Origin: Paraburkholderia acidipaludis NBRC 101816
GTDB lineage: Bacteria; Pseudomonadota; Gammaproteobacteria; Burkholderiales; Burkholderiaceae
Reading direction: 5' to 3'
Length of the DNA stretch: 64,000 nt
Assembly: GCF_000684975.1 (NCBI RefSeq)
Contig: NZ_BAXZ01000004.1
Span: 124,001 to 188,000, forward strand
Shown one piece after another: positions 25,876 through 33,630 of the stretch; position 1 is the stretch's first letter; each line of letters starts with the position of its first letter. A program made the position numbers and the translations under genes. The notes under the pieces were generated by a model, which did no database searches, was not told the DNA's origin, and worked only from the letters and a program-made list of their open reading frames with translations.

Positions 25876-27180
25876 TCAGGCCTTCACGCTGTGCGTGCCG
25901 TCCACCCTGGCAGTCGCGGCGTCGGCTTTCTGCTGGTCGGAGACCAGCCGCCAGGCCACGATTGCGCCGACCACGTCGAAGAGCATCAGGCAGACGAACA
26001 GCGGGTTGTAGCCGATGGTGCCGGCCACCGCCCCGACGATCAGCGAAAACACCGTGGCGCCAAGATACCCGAACATGCCCGAGAGACCCGTCGCGGTGCC
26101 CACCTCGTGCTGGCCGAAGACGTCCGAGGCCAGCGTGAACAGGGCGCCCGAGATGGTCTGGTGCGCGAACGTGCCGACGCAGAAGAGCGCGATCGCGGCA
26201 TAGGGGCTCGCGGCGAGGCCGACGCAGGCCGGGCCGATCATCAGGCACGCGCCGGTGGTGATGACGAGCTTGCGCGAGGTGATGAGCGAGCAGCCGAACC
26301 AGCGCATGAAGAGCGGGGCCAGATAACCGCCGACGAGGCAGCCGAGGTCGGCGGCAAGGAACGGCATCCACGCGAAGAGCGCGATCTCCTTCAGGTTCAT
26401 GTGGCGCACGGTGACCATGTAGAGCGGAATCCACGCGCCGAAGGTTTGCCACGCGGGTTCGGCGAGCATGCGCGGAATGCCGATGCCCCAGAAGCGGCGC
26501 TGCCTGAGCACTTCCTTCCACGAAGGCTTGCCGGCCGGCGAGTGCTGGGCGGCCGTCTGGCCCGCGCGAATGTAGTCGGCTTCCTCGGTCGAGAGCATGG
26601 GATGCTCGGCGGGCGTGCGGAAGAACACGAGCCACAGGCCGACCCAGATCAGCGCCACGCCGCCGGTCAGCACGAAGGCGAACTGCCAGTCGTACTTGAG
26701 AATGCACCAGACGACGAGCGGCGGGGCGATCATGGCGCCCACCGAGGTGCCGGTGTTGAGCCAGCCCGTGGCGACCGAGCGCTCCTTCGCGGGGAACCAC
26801 TGGCTGATCGCCTTCATGCCGGCGGGGAAGATCGCTGCTTCGCTCACGCCGAGCAGGCCGCGGAAGAACGCGAGCGAGGGCCAGCTGGTGGCGAGGCCGT
26901 GCAGCATGTTGGAGATGGCCCAGCCGAACGCGAAGATCGCGAAGCCGATCTTGACGCCCAGCGAATCGAGCACGAGGCCGGCGATGGGCTGTGCGAGCGC
27001 GTAGCAGGCCTGGAACGCCGTGACCACGTACGAATACTGCTGCGTGGTCATGTGCATGGTCTGCGTGAGCGTGGGCGCCGCCACCGAGAGCGAACTGCGC
27101 GCAAGGTAGTTGAAGATGGTGCCGATCATGATGAGGCCGATGATCCACCAACGGAGCCCCTTGATAGTCTTGCGTTGCAC
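25876..27180 (-). CDS. MFS transporter, hexuronate/sugar-acid type (ACS family)
   Basis: A 434-residue carrier of the anion:cation symporter family (ExuT/GudP-like), with about 12 membrane segments. RWWIIGLIMIGTIFNYLARSS is the typical first segment, followed by the loop LDSLGVKIGFAIFAFGW. The real start is GTG 27180 (VQRKTIKG), because AAGGAG lies 7 nt before it; extension upstream gives low-complexity text. It probably imports hexuronates or aldarates for the adjacent uronate dehydrogenase. An operator-like site lies about 100 bp upstream. Confidence 0.87.
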   Translation of the reverse strand: MQRKTIKGLRWWIIGLIMIGTIFNYLARSSLSVAAPTLTQTMHMTTQQYSYVVTAFQACYALAQPIAGLVLDSLGVKIGFAIFAFGWAISNMLHGLATSWPSLAFFRGLLGVSEAAIFPAGMKAISQWFPAKERSVATGWLNTGTSVGAMIAPPLVVWCILKYDWQFAFVLTGGVALIWVGLWLVFFRTPAEHPMLSTEEADYIRAGQTAAQHSPAGKPSWKEVLRQRRFWGIGIPRMLAEPAWQTFGAWIPLYMVTVRHMNLKEIALFAWMPFLAADLGCLVGGYLAPLFMRWFGCSLITSRKLVITTGACLMIGPACVGLAASPYAAIALFCVGTFAHQTISGALFTLASDVFGQHEVGTATGLSGMFGYLGATVFSLIVGAVAGTIGYNPLFVCLMLFDVVGAIVAWRLVSDQQKADAATARVDGTHSVKA

Positions 27181-27276
27181 TGCGTGTCTCCTTCGTCTGG
27201 CGTCGCTTGTAAAACCTCGTCGGGTCGGGGGAGTCCTTTGGCCCGGCATGTAAGACATCATTCTATTTGCGGTAAA

Positions 27277-27289
27277 GTTGTAAAGCAAA
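27277..27289. promoter_or_regulatory. Operator-like site 3, before the MFS gene
   Basis: GTTGT-AAA-GCAAA matches the block operator in one full arm and three of five bases in the other. On the minus strand it reads TTTGC-TTT-ACAAC upstream of the MFS-udh unit. Confidence 0.45.
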
Positions 27290-27474
27290 TCTGGCGTGGG
27301 TCGGGATTTGCCCTGGTGTTCGCCGAAATTCGCCGAAAAATGGGGCGCCCCATTGGCGGGCGCGCCGTGCAAAACCATGAGGAATGACTGCGGGATGGGG
27401 CTCGGCAGGCATTTCGCCCGATTCGGCGCGCGCGCCGCCTAGCCGTCGGAAAGTCGCTGGTTGACAATTTTCTG

Positions 27475-27487
27475 GTTGTATTACAAC
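27475..27487. promoter_or_regulatory. Operator GTTGT-N3-ACAAC (site 4)
   Basis: A perfect 13-bp palindrome with ATT centre, about 80 bp before the RraA-like gene. A TTGACA element at 27461-27466 lies just upstream, so a bound repressor would cover the promoter. Confidence 0.7.
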
Positions 27488-27565
27488 AATGCGGGCACAC
27501 TGCTGGAAACCCGCACGGGCCGGCGGCTCGCGCGGCCCATACCCCACGACACTGGACGAGACACG

Positions 27566-28303
27566 ATGAATTCCCCCGCTATCCCCGTGAGCGAATCCGC
27601 TCTCGAAAAACTGCGCCACGTCTCGAACGCGACGCTCACCACGCAGCTCTTCAAGCGCGGGCTGCGCAATGTGTTCCTGGAGGGCGTGAAGCCGCTCGTC
27701 GCGCCGGCGCCCGGCGCGCCCAATCTCGTCGGCCCCGCCTTCACGATGCGCAACATCCCGGCGCGCGAGGATCTCGACCAGCTGAGCGCGTTCCAGAACC
27801 CGGAGCACCCGCAGCGCAAGGGCGTCGAGACGGTGCCGGCCGGCGCCGTGCTCGTGCAGGATTGCCGCGGCGAGCGCGCGGCGGCGTCGGTCGGTTCGAT
27901 CCTCGCGACGCGCCTGAAGGTGCGCGGCGTGGCTGGTATGGTCTCCGACGGCCCCGTGCGTGACAGCGCCACCATTGCCGCGCTCGGGCTGCCGGTTTTC
28001 TGCGCGGGCGCCTCGGCGCCGCTGAACCTCACGAAGCATCACACCGTCGACCTGAACGTGCCGATCGGCTGTGGCGGCGTGGCCGTGTATCCGGGCGACA
28101 TCATGGTCGGCGATGCCGATGGCGTGGTGGTCGTGCCGCGTCATCTGGCCGAGGAAGTGGCCGAGGCCGCCTGGGAGCAGGAAGAGCTCGAACGCTTCAT
28201 CACCGTGCGCATCGAGGCGGGCGCCGCGCTGCCGGGCACCTATCCGCCCAACGAGGCAACCCTGGCGGCCTTCGCCGAGTGGCGCAAGACCCGGCACGGC
28301 TGA
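27566..28303 (+). CDS. RraA-like / HMG-aldolase-family protein
   Basis: A 245-residue member of the RraA/4-hydroxy-4-methyl-2-oxoglutarate aldolase family. The fold core is visible: LTTQLFKRGLRNVFLEGVKP, VQDCRGERAAASVGSILATR, GVAGMVSDGPVRDS and VYPGDIMVGDADGVVVVP. In true aldolases, Arg in SDGPVRD and the Asp pair in GDIMVGDADG bind the metal and pyruvate; these are all here, so enzymatic activity is plausible. The ATG at 27566 follows GGACGAG. Such proteins recur in sugar-acid clusters but their step is not established; cleavage or oxaloacetate decarboxylation is possible. Confidence 0.82.
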   Translation: MNSPAIPVSESALEKLRHVSNATLTTQLFKRGLRNVFLEGVKPLVAPAPGAPNLVGPAFTMRNIPAREDLDQLSAFQNPEHPQRKGVETVPAGAVLVQDCRGERAAASVGSILATRLKVRGVAGMVSDGPVRDSATIAALGLPVFCAGASAPLNLTKHHTVDLNVPIGCGGVAVYPGDIMVGDADGVVVVPRHLAEEVAEAAWEQEELERFITVRIEAGAALPGTYPPNEATLAAFAEWRKTRHG

Positions 28304-28322
28304 ACGCGGCGAGGAAGATGCG

Positions 28323-29267
28323 ATGACGATCGAACAGGAGCGCGCGCCGGTGCGGCCGCTGGAGGCGCGCAATGCGCGCCGCTCGTCGGTGGGCGAATGC
28401 CCGGTCTGGCGCGCGCAGGAGAATGCGCTGTACTGGGAGGACATTCCGGCCCAGACGCTCGTGCGCTACGAACTGGGCGCGGGGCGGCGCACCGAATGGC
28501 ATCTGCCGGAGCGCATCGGCTGCTTCGCCTTCGCGCGCGACGGCAAGGTGCTGGCCGCGCTCGAAACCGGCCTCTTCGCGCTGACGCTGCGCGAGCCGCA
28601 GGCGGCGGGTGCGGGTGAGGGGGCGCAACACGGCGCGCTCGACGCGCGCCGCCTCGCGAGCGTCGCGCACGAAGCGCCGCGCATGCGCTTCAACGACGGC
28701 CGTTGCGACCGTCAGGGCCGCTTCTGGGCCGGGACGATGGTGCAGGACGCGGCCGGGCCGCAGCCGGCCGGCAAGCTCTATCGCTACACGGCGGAGGACG
28801 GACTTTCCGCGCCGGTGGTAGAGGGCCTGTGCACACAGAACGGTCTCGCCTGGTCGCCGGACGGCCGCACGATGTATCTTTCGGACTCCCATGCATCGAG
28901 CCGCCTGATCTGGGCGTTCGACTACGACACCGACGAAGGCGTGCCCGCGAATCGCCGCGTGTTCGCCGATCTGCACGACTACGCGGGCCGACCGGACGGC
29001 GCGGCGGTGGATGCAGACGGCTGCTACTGGATCTGCGCCAACGACGCCGGCCTGCTGCTGCGCTTCACGCCGCAGGGCAGGCTCGACCGGCGCGTGGAGG
29101 TGCCGGTGTCGAAGCCGTCGATGTGCGCGTTCGGCGGACCCGGGCTGGATCAGTTGTTCGTGACGACGATCTGTCCTCCCGAAGTAGGCGACGAGGACGG
29201 CCTCGTGTTCGTGCTCGAGACGGGCGTGCGCGGATTGCCCGAGCCCTCGTTTGCCGGCGTGCTCTGA
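28323..29267 (+). CDS. SMP-30/gluconolactonase-family lactonase
   Basis: A 314-residue six-bladed beta-propeller lactonase. The metal-site residues are present: Glu in SSVGECPVW (near residue 25), Asn/Asp in RMRFNDGRCDRQGRFWAGTM, Asn in CTQNGLAWSPDGRTMYLSDS and Asp in DYAGRPDGAAVDADGCYW. It would open the aldono- or aldarolactone made by an upstream dehydrogenase. GAGGAAG precedes the ATG, 19 nt after the RraA-like stop. With uronate dehydrogenase it gives the lactone-opening step in the pathway. Confidence 0.88.
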   Translation: MTIEQERAPVRPLEARNARRSSVGECPVWRAQENALYWEDIPAQTLVRYELGAGRRTEWHLPERIGCFAFARDGKVLAALETGLFALTLREPQAAGAGEGAQHGALDARRLASVAHEAPRMRFNDGRCDRQGRFWAGTMVQDAAGPQPAGKLYRYTAEDGLSAPVVEGLCTQNGLAWSPDGRTMYLSDSHASSRLIWAFDYDTDEGVPANRRVFADLHDYAGRPDGAAVDADGCYWICANDAGLLLRFTPQGRLDRRVEVPVSKPSMCAFGGPGLDQLFVTTICPPEVGDEDGLVFVLETGVRGLPEPSFAGVL

Positions 29268-29285
29268 GTGCCGTATGACTTACAA

Positions 29286-29305
29286 TTGACAACATTCCTG
29301 ACAAC
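29286..29305. promoter_or_regulatory. Two directly repeated TGACAAC half-sites before the regulator gene
   Basis: TTGACAAC (29286-29293) and CTGACAAC (29298-29305) are 12 bp apart and carry the ACAAC arm of the block operator. They suggest weak autoregulation of the regulator gene that starts about 20 bp downstream. Confidence 0.4.
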
Positions 29306-29325
29306 TCGACAGCGTGCGTCCGAAC

Positions 29326-30015
29326 ATGGCTGAGCAGAAGGCGCCGAACATGCCGGCGCGGATTTACAGCGACATCCTGAACCGCATCATCGAAGGCGAA
29401 TACAAGGAAGGGGAGCGCCTGCCGACCGAGCACATGCTCGCGGAGCGCTTCGCGACCTCGCGGCCGACGGTGCGCGAGGCGCTCGCGCAGCTGCGCGCGG
29501 ACGGCATCATCGCAACGCGCCACGGATCGGGAACCACGGTGATGCGGCGGCCGGACCCCGACGTGCGCCGCTTCGCGCCGCTCGAAAGCTTGTCGGACAT
29601 CCGCCGCTGCTACGAGTACCGCATCGTGGTGGAAGCGGGCGCGGCGGCGCTGGCTGCGCAAAAGGCCGACGACACCGACGTCGAGGCCATCCAGCGCGAG
29701 TGGGACAACCTCCAGACGATCATCGAAACCTCGGGCATCGGCGCGAAAGACGACTTCGCGTTTCATCTCGCCGTGGCCCGCGCGTCGAAGAACCCGTTCT
29801 TCATCACCGCGCTCTCGGGCATCCAGGAGCAAATGGTGTTCAGCATGAACCTGTCGCGCAATCTCTCGCTCGTGAAGTCGATCGAACGCCAGCGCGTGGT
29901 TCAGCAGGAGCATCTCGAAGTGCTCGAAGCGGTGCGCGCGCGCGATGCCGAGCGCGCGTCGCAGGCGATGCGCGCGCACCTCGAGCGCGCCGTCAACCGC
30001 ATGTTCGGCTCCTGA
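29326..30015 (+). CDS. GntR-family regulator, FadR subfamily
   Basis: A 229-residue regulator. The N-terminal winged helix covers about residues 8-72 (ARIYSDILNRIIEGEYKEGERLPTE would be its first part, then FATSRPTVREALAQLRADGI). The C-terminal all-helical FCD ligand domain contains the metal-site pattern DDFAFHLAVARASKN and later His residues. The GTG at 29314 would add four residues; ATG 29326 was chosen. FadR-type proteins bind short palindromes, and GTTGT-N3-ACAAC sites occur before the units of this block, so it is the likely repressor released by a sugar acid. Confidence 0.88.
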   Translation: MAEQKAPNMPARIYSDILNRIIEGEYKEGERLPTEHMLAERFATSRPTVREALAQLRADGIIATRHGSGTTVMRRPDPDVRRFAPLESLSDIRRCYEYRIVVEAGAAALAAQKADDTDVEAIQREWDNLQTIIETSGIGAKDDFAFHLAVARASKNPFFITALSGIQEQMVFSMNLSRNLSLVKSIERQRVVQQEHLEVLEAVRARDAERASQAMRAHLERAVNRMFGS

Positions 30016-30088
30016 TCCGCGCGCGGAGCGGACTATTCTCTTCGGCTTCTTGAGCGTTCCGGTCGTGTTTTCGCGAGGCGTGGCGCCG

Positions 30089-31144
30089 ATGCGGCGTTCG
30101 AAATTCCTGCGGGGCATGGCGCTGGCTGCGGCACTCGCCGCGGGGCCGGCGCTCGCCGCGGCCGCGGCCGTTCCGCCGCTTCACGCCGTCAAAGTGATCG
30201 CCTCCGCGCGCCTGCCGATCAATACCCCGCAAGGCCGCGCCGAGTTTCCGCTCTATGTGAGCGCGGACTGGACGATTCCGCAGCCGCATGTGACGCGCGC
30301 GGTGATCGTGCTGCACGGGCGTCTGCGCAATGCGGACGTCTACTTCGGTTCGCTCGAAGCGGCCCGCGCGGCCGCGCACGCCGACCCCGCGACGACGCTG
30401 CTGATCGCGCCGCAATTCCTCGCGAGCGTCGACACCCGCGCGTTTGCTTCCCCCGCCAACCTGCTGCGCTGGCATGGCGACGCCTGGATGGACGGCGGCC
30501 CGGCGGCGGGCGCCGTGCCGGTGAGCTCGTACGCGGTGCTCGACCGGATCGTCGAGCGGCTCGCCGACCGGCATCTCTTTCCCGCGCTGAAGTCGGTGGT
30601 GCTGGCGGGGCACTCCGGCGGCGCCCAGTTCGTGCAGCGTTACGCGGAGGCGTCCCGCGCGGCGGATGCCCTTGCGGCGGCCGGCATCGACGTGCGTTAT
30701 CTGGTGGCCAATTCCTCGTCCTATGCCTACTTCGACGCGCTGCGCCCCGACGCGAGCGGCGCGCCGGCGCCGTTCGACGCGTCGCGCTGTCCCGGTTTCG
30801 ATCGCTGGAAATACGGTATGGAGGAGCGCCCGGCATTCATACAGGACCGCACGCCGGCGCAGATCGAGGCGGACTACGCGAAGCGGCGCATCGTCTATTT
30901 GATAGGCGGCGACGATACCGACCCGGCGCAGTCCGCGCTCGACAAGCGTTGCGAAGCCGAGGCGCAGGGGCCGCAGCGCATGGCGCGCGCGCAGGGCTTT
31001 TTCCGCTATCTACAGGGGCGGCATCCGGAGGGGCTGAATCAGTCGATGGAGATCGTGCCGGGCGTGGGCCACGACGGCAGACGCATGCTCACATCCGCGT
31101 GTGCGCTGGCGACGATGTTCGATACGGGAAGTTGCGCTGACTGA
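30089..31144 (+). CDS. Exported alpha/beta-hydrolase-like protein
   Basis: A 351-residue protein with a signal peptide (MRRSKFLRGMALAAALAAG, cleaved near residue 30). RAVIVLHGRLRNADVYF is the first strand and oxyanion region, VVLAGHSGGAQFVQRYA holds the nucleophile Ser in GHSGG, VYLIGGDDTD supplies a candidate Asp, and EIVPGVGHDGRRM the His. All parts of the triad are thus visible. The substrate is unknown. It follows the GntR gene by 73 nt and may be independent of it. Confidence 0.78.
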   Translation: MRRSKFLRGMALAAALAAGPALAAAAAVPPLHAVKVIASARLPINTPQGRAEFPLYVSADWTIPQPHVTRAVIVLHGRLRNADVYFGSLEAARAAAHADPATTLLIAPQFLASVDTRAFASPANLLRWHGDAWMDGGPAAGAVPVSSYAVLDRIVERLADRHLFPALKSVVLAGHSGGAQFVQRYAEASRAADALAAAGIDVRYLVANSSSYAYFDALRPDASGAPAPFDASRCPGFDRWKYGMEERPAFIQDRTPAQIEADYAKRRIVYLIGGDDTDPAQSALDKRCEAEAQGPQRMARAQGFFRYLQGRHPEGLNQSMEIVPGVGHDGRRMLTSACALATMFDTGSCAD

Positions 31145-31213
31145 CTGGCGATCTGCAAGGATGGCCGGCAGACAGGCGTTGCGGGGGATGGGGAGAGGGG
31201 AGCGGGTCGCCGA

Positions 31214-31239
31214 GGGCCGGTTTCATGCGAAACCGGCCC
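31214..31239. terminator. Hairpin between convergent genes
   Basis: A perfect 11-bp stem (31214-31224 with 31229-31239) and a 4-nt loop between the hydrolase and the phasin gene. Without a T-run it may stop transcription from either side only in part. Confidence 0.55.
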
Positions 31240-31274
31240 GCCTCTGACGACCGCCGGTACTGACTGCTTCCGGC

Positions 31275-31826
31275 TTACGCCGTTTGCTTCGTGGCGCGTG
31301 CCGATGCCTTCGCGGCGACCTTGGTGGCAGCCTGGAAGTTGCTTTCGGCGAGTTCGACGGCCTGCTTCGCTGCCTTGTTCACCGACTCATAAGCCGAGTT
31401 GGCGGCGTTGAACGCCGTCTTGATCGCGGCGACGGCGCTTTCCGAGCCAGCCGGTGCGTTCTTTGCCGCGCTTTCGACGAGCGACTGGACGGAGCGCTGC
31501 TGCTCGGCGAGGTGCGATTCGGCGGCGCGGGTGAATTCCGACTGGGCGGCCGACACGATGTCGTACACGCTGCGGCCGTAAGCCAGGGCCTTTTCCGCGG
31601 CGGGCTGCGCAAGGTTGGCCTGCACGGCGAAGAAACCTTGCGGATCCTTGGCGGAGAAGGCTGCCTGAGCCTGTTCCTGGCCTTGCGCGAAAGCGTCGCG
31701 CGCGGTCTGGAGGTTCAGTTCGGCGAGCTTGACGGCGCTGTCGAACGCCTTGTTCGTGAGACCGAAAAGGGTCTCGAGGCTGGCTTTCTGGCTGGCGGCG
31801 AATTGCTCGGGAGTCGGCAGAGTCAT
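31275..31826 (-). CDS. phaP: Phasin (PHA granule-associated protein)
   Basis: A 183-residue, nearly all-helical protein of the phasin family. MTLPTPEQFAASQKASLETL and FGLTNKAFDSAVKLAELNLQ at the N-terminus are the classic Burkholderia/Cupriavidus phasin pattern, and the C-terminus is Ala/Lys-rich (KVAAKASARATKQTA). It coats polyhydroxyalkanoate granules in the cytoplasm and controls their size. No pha synthesis gene is in the window. The ATG at 31826 gives the normal phasin length. Confidence 0.93.
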   Translation of the reverse strand: MTLPTPEQFAASQKASLETLFGLTNKAFDSAVKLAELNLQTARDAFAQGQEQAQAAFSAKDPQGFFAVQANLAQPAAEKALAYGRSVYDIVSAAQSEFTRAAESHLAEQQRSVQSLVESAAKNAPAGSESAVAAIKTAFNAANSAYESVNKAAKQAVELAESNFQAATKVAAKASARATKQTA

Positions 31827-32038
31827 GTCTTCGTTCCTGATGACGAACCGGCGCGGCGGTTCCGTTTGGAAAATGGGAAAACGTTCGAATCGATCGCCGT
31901 CCCGCCGGTTTGTGCGTTGCAGCAATCTGGACTCCATGATAGCGCACCAGAATGGTGTGTCAAGAAATATTTGTGCGATGCAACATTGGCCCAGATAGCT
32001 GATTTGTATGGAAAATGCGCCGTGCATGAGATGCTGGC

Positions 32039-32064
32039 GGCAGCACCCTGGGGAGGGTGCTGCC
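32039..32064. terminator. Hairpin after the toxin-antitoxin pair
   Basis: A perfect 11-bp stem (32039-32049 with 32054-32064) around GGGG, about 70 bp past the antitoxin stop on the minus strand. No T-run follows, so it may act only as an RNA stabiliser or weak terminator. Confidence 0.5.
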
Positions 32065-32135
32065 ACTTCGTTCCGGCCGTCAGCCTGGTTTCCGGAAGGG
32101 CTTTTCGTTGGCCGATCGCTTGTGCCTGCGGCAAC

Positions 32136-32423
32136 TCATACCAGCGAAATCCGCAGTGTCTTGCCACATGCCGCAGCGTACCGGCGGAGCGTATCGAGGG
32201 AGGGCGAGTGCTGGCCGGACGCCAGTGCGCGCTCGAGGCGTGTCACGGCGGGCGCCTTGGTGCCCATGCGCTCGGCCACCTGTGCCTGGCTAAGGCCGGC
32301 TTCATGGCGGGCTGCCAGCATCTGATCGAGCAGGGCAAACTCTTCGCGATTCAATCGGTCGTACTCGGCCCGTGCTTCGGGATCGGCGAGAATCCGTTCG
32401 CGCATTGCTTTAAACGTTCCCAC
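32136..32423 (-). CDS. XRE-family antitoxin (HigA-like)
   Basis: A 95-residue DNA-binding antitoxin. A helix-turn-helix covers about residues 40-80 (LSQAQVAERMGTKAPAVTRLE), preceded by an N-terminal helical part (ERILADPEARAEYDRLN) that probably wraps the toxin. The start is GTG 32423: it sits 7 nt after GGAG and overlaps the toxin stop by 14 nt, so the pair is translated together. It neutralises the toxin and represses the operon. Confidence 0.85.
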   Translation of the reverse strand: MGTFKAMRERILADPEARAEYDRLNREEFALLDQMLAARHEAGLSQAQVAERMGTKAPAVTRLERALASGQHSPSLDTLRRYAAACGKTLRISLV

Positions 32424-32742
32424 TTTTGATCTCCTGCAGTCGTTTGCGGGCAATTTCCAGTTCCTTGCGCGGTGTTTGCTGCGCCTTCTTCACGAAGCAA
32501 TGAAGCATTACGATGCGTCGATCCACAACGGCGCAGTAGAACACCCTGGCGATACCTTCGGGGCTCTTGAGTCGTAGTTCGAACAAGCCTTCTCCCATCG
32601 CGTTGGTGTGGGGCTCGCCGAGATTCGGCCCGTACGTTTCCATGCGCTCGGCAAGGGCAACGAAGCGAACTGCAAGCATTTTGGGGAGAGCGTAGATACT
32701 GTGCTCAACCCGTTCGCTATAGAAGTCGATCAGGTATCTCAT
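32410..32742 (-). CDS. RelE/HigB-type toxin (Gp49-like family)
   Basis: A 110-residue toxin of the phage-derived Gp49/HigB group. FYSERVEHSIYALPKMLAVR opens the fold, LFELRLKSPEGIARVFYCAV is the central strand pair with the catalytic Arg, and HCFVKKAQQTPRKELEIARKR is the typical C-terminal basic helix. It probably cleaves mRNA in the ribosome. The toxin-first order with an XRE antitoxin is the HigBA arrangement. Confidence 0.87.
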   Translation of the reverse strand: MRYLIDFYSERVEHSIYALPKMLAVRFVALAERMETYGPNLGEPHTNAMGEGLFELRLKSPEGIARVFYCAVVDRRIVMLHCFVKKAQQTPRKELEIARKRLQEIKSGNV

Positions 32743-32994
32743 GCCGATTATAGTAACAAATATGTTATTTCGCTAGTCGGGGCCGAAATACTCCGATTTG
32801 AGTGACGTCAAGCTTGTGAGCAACCTTCCAGCGTTTCGAACGCCCGCGGTCCGAAGCCCCTAAGGCCCGCCACCGCTTTCTGCAGCACAAACCGCCAGGG
32901 CGCATAATGCGGCTCGTCGGCGCGCGGCATGAAGGCATGGAATAAACCGCCCGCGCCGCGCGTTAACCTCACTGAACCGCCCGGGCGAGCCCAC

Positions 32995-33612
32995 GTGAAA
33001 ACCTCCCTTTCCGCTGAATCCGGCTTCAACGACGTCACCGCCGCCGCGCAGAAGTACACGCGCGTTGCCGTGCTGCTGCACTGGCTGATCGCGCTCCTGA
33101 TCCTCACCAATGTCGTGCTGGGCCTCACTGCGGCGCTGTTGCCCGACGGCACGCTCTCCGACACGAACATCCGCCTCGTGATCGACACGCACAAATCGAT
33201 CGGCATCACCGTGCTCGGCCTCGCGATCGTGCGCGTGCTGTGGCGCTTCACGCATCGCCCGCCGCCGTTGCCTGCGGAATTTCCGGGCTGGGAGCGCGCG
33301 GCGGCGCATGCCGCCCATATCGCGCTCTACGTGCTGATCTTCGCAATGCCGCTCACGGGCTGGCTGCACGACTCCGCGTGGGTCGCCGCGGCCTCGCATC
33401 CCATGTATCTCTACGGCCTCGTGCCCTGGCCGCGCATCGGCTTCATCATGAACCTGGACCCGGCCACGAAGGACCAGCTGCACACGCAGTTCGGCGCGCT
33501 GCATACCGCCTGCAGCTATGCGCTCTACGGCGTGCTCGCGTTGCACATTGCGGGCGCGCTCAAGCATCAATGGATCGATCGTCATTCGGTGCTGCGCCGG
33601 ATGATGCCGTAA
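32995..33612 (+). CDS. Cytochrome b561
   Basis: A 205-residue membrane cytochrome with four segments. Heme-ligand histidines are visible in LLHWLIALL, DTHKSIGI, AAHAAHIALYV and ALHIAGALKHQW, the spacing expected of the YodB/CybB family (two b hemes). It probably moves electrons between quinol and periplasmic acceptors or superoxide. The start GTG 32995 is my best choice; an ATG at 32929 would add a Pro/Arg-rich leader. Confidence 0.85.
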   Translation: MKTSLSAESGFNDVTAAAQKYTRVAVLLHWLIALLILTNVVLGLTAALLPDGTLSDTNIRLVIDTHKSIGITVLGLAIVRVLWRFTHRPPPLPAEFPGWERAAAHAAHIALYVLIFAMPLTGWLHDSAWVAAASHPMYLYGLVPWPRIGFIMNLDPATKDQLHTQFGALHTACSYALYGVLALHIAGALKHQWIDRHSVLRRMMP

Positions 33613-33630
33613 GCCACGCAAGGGAAAGTC

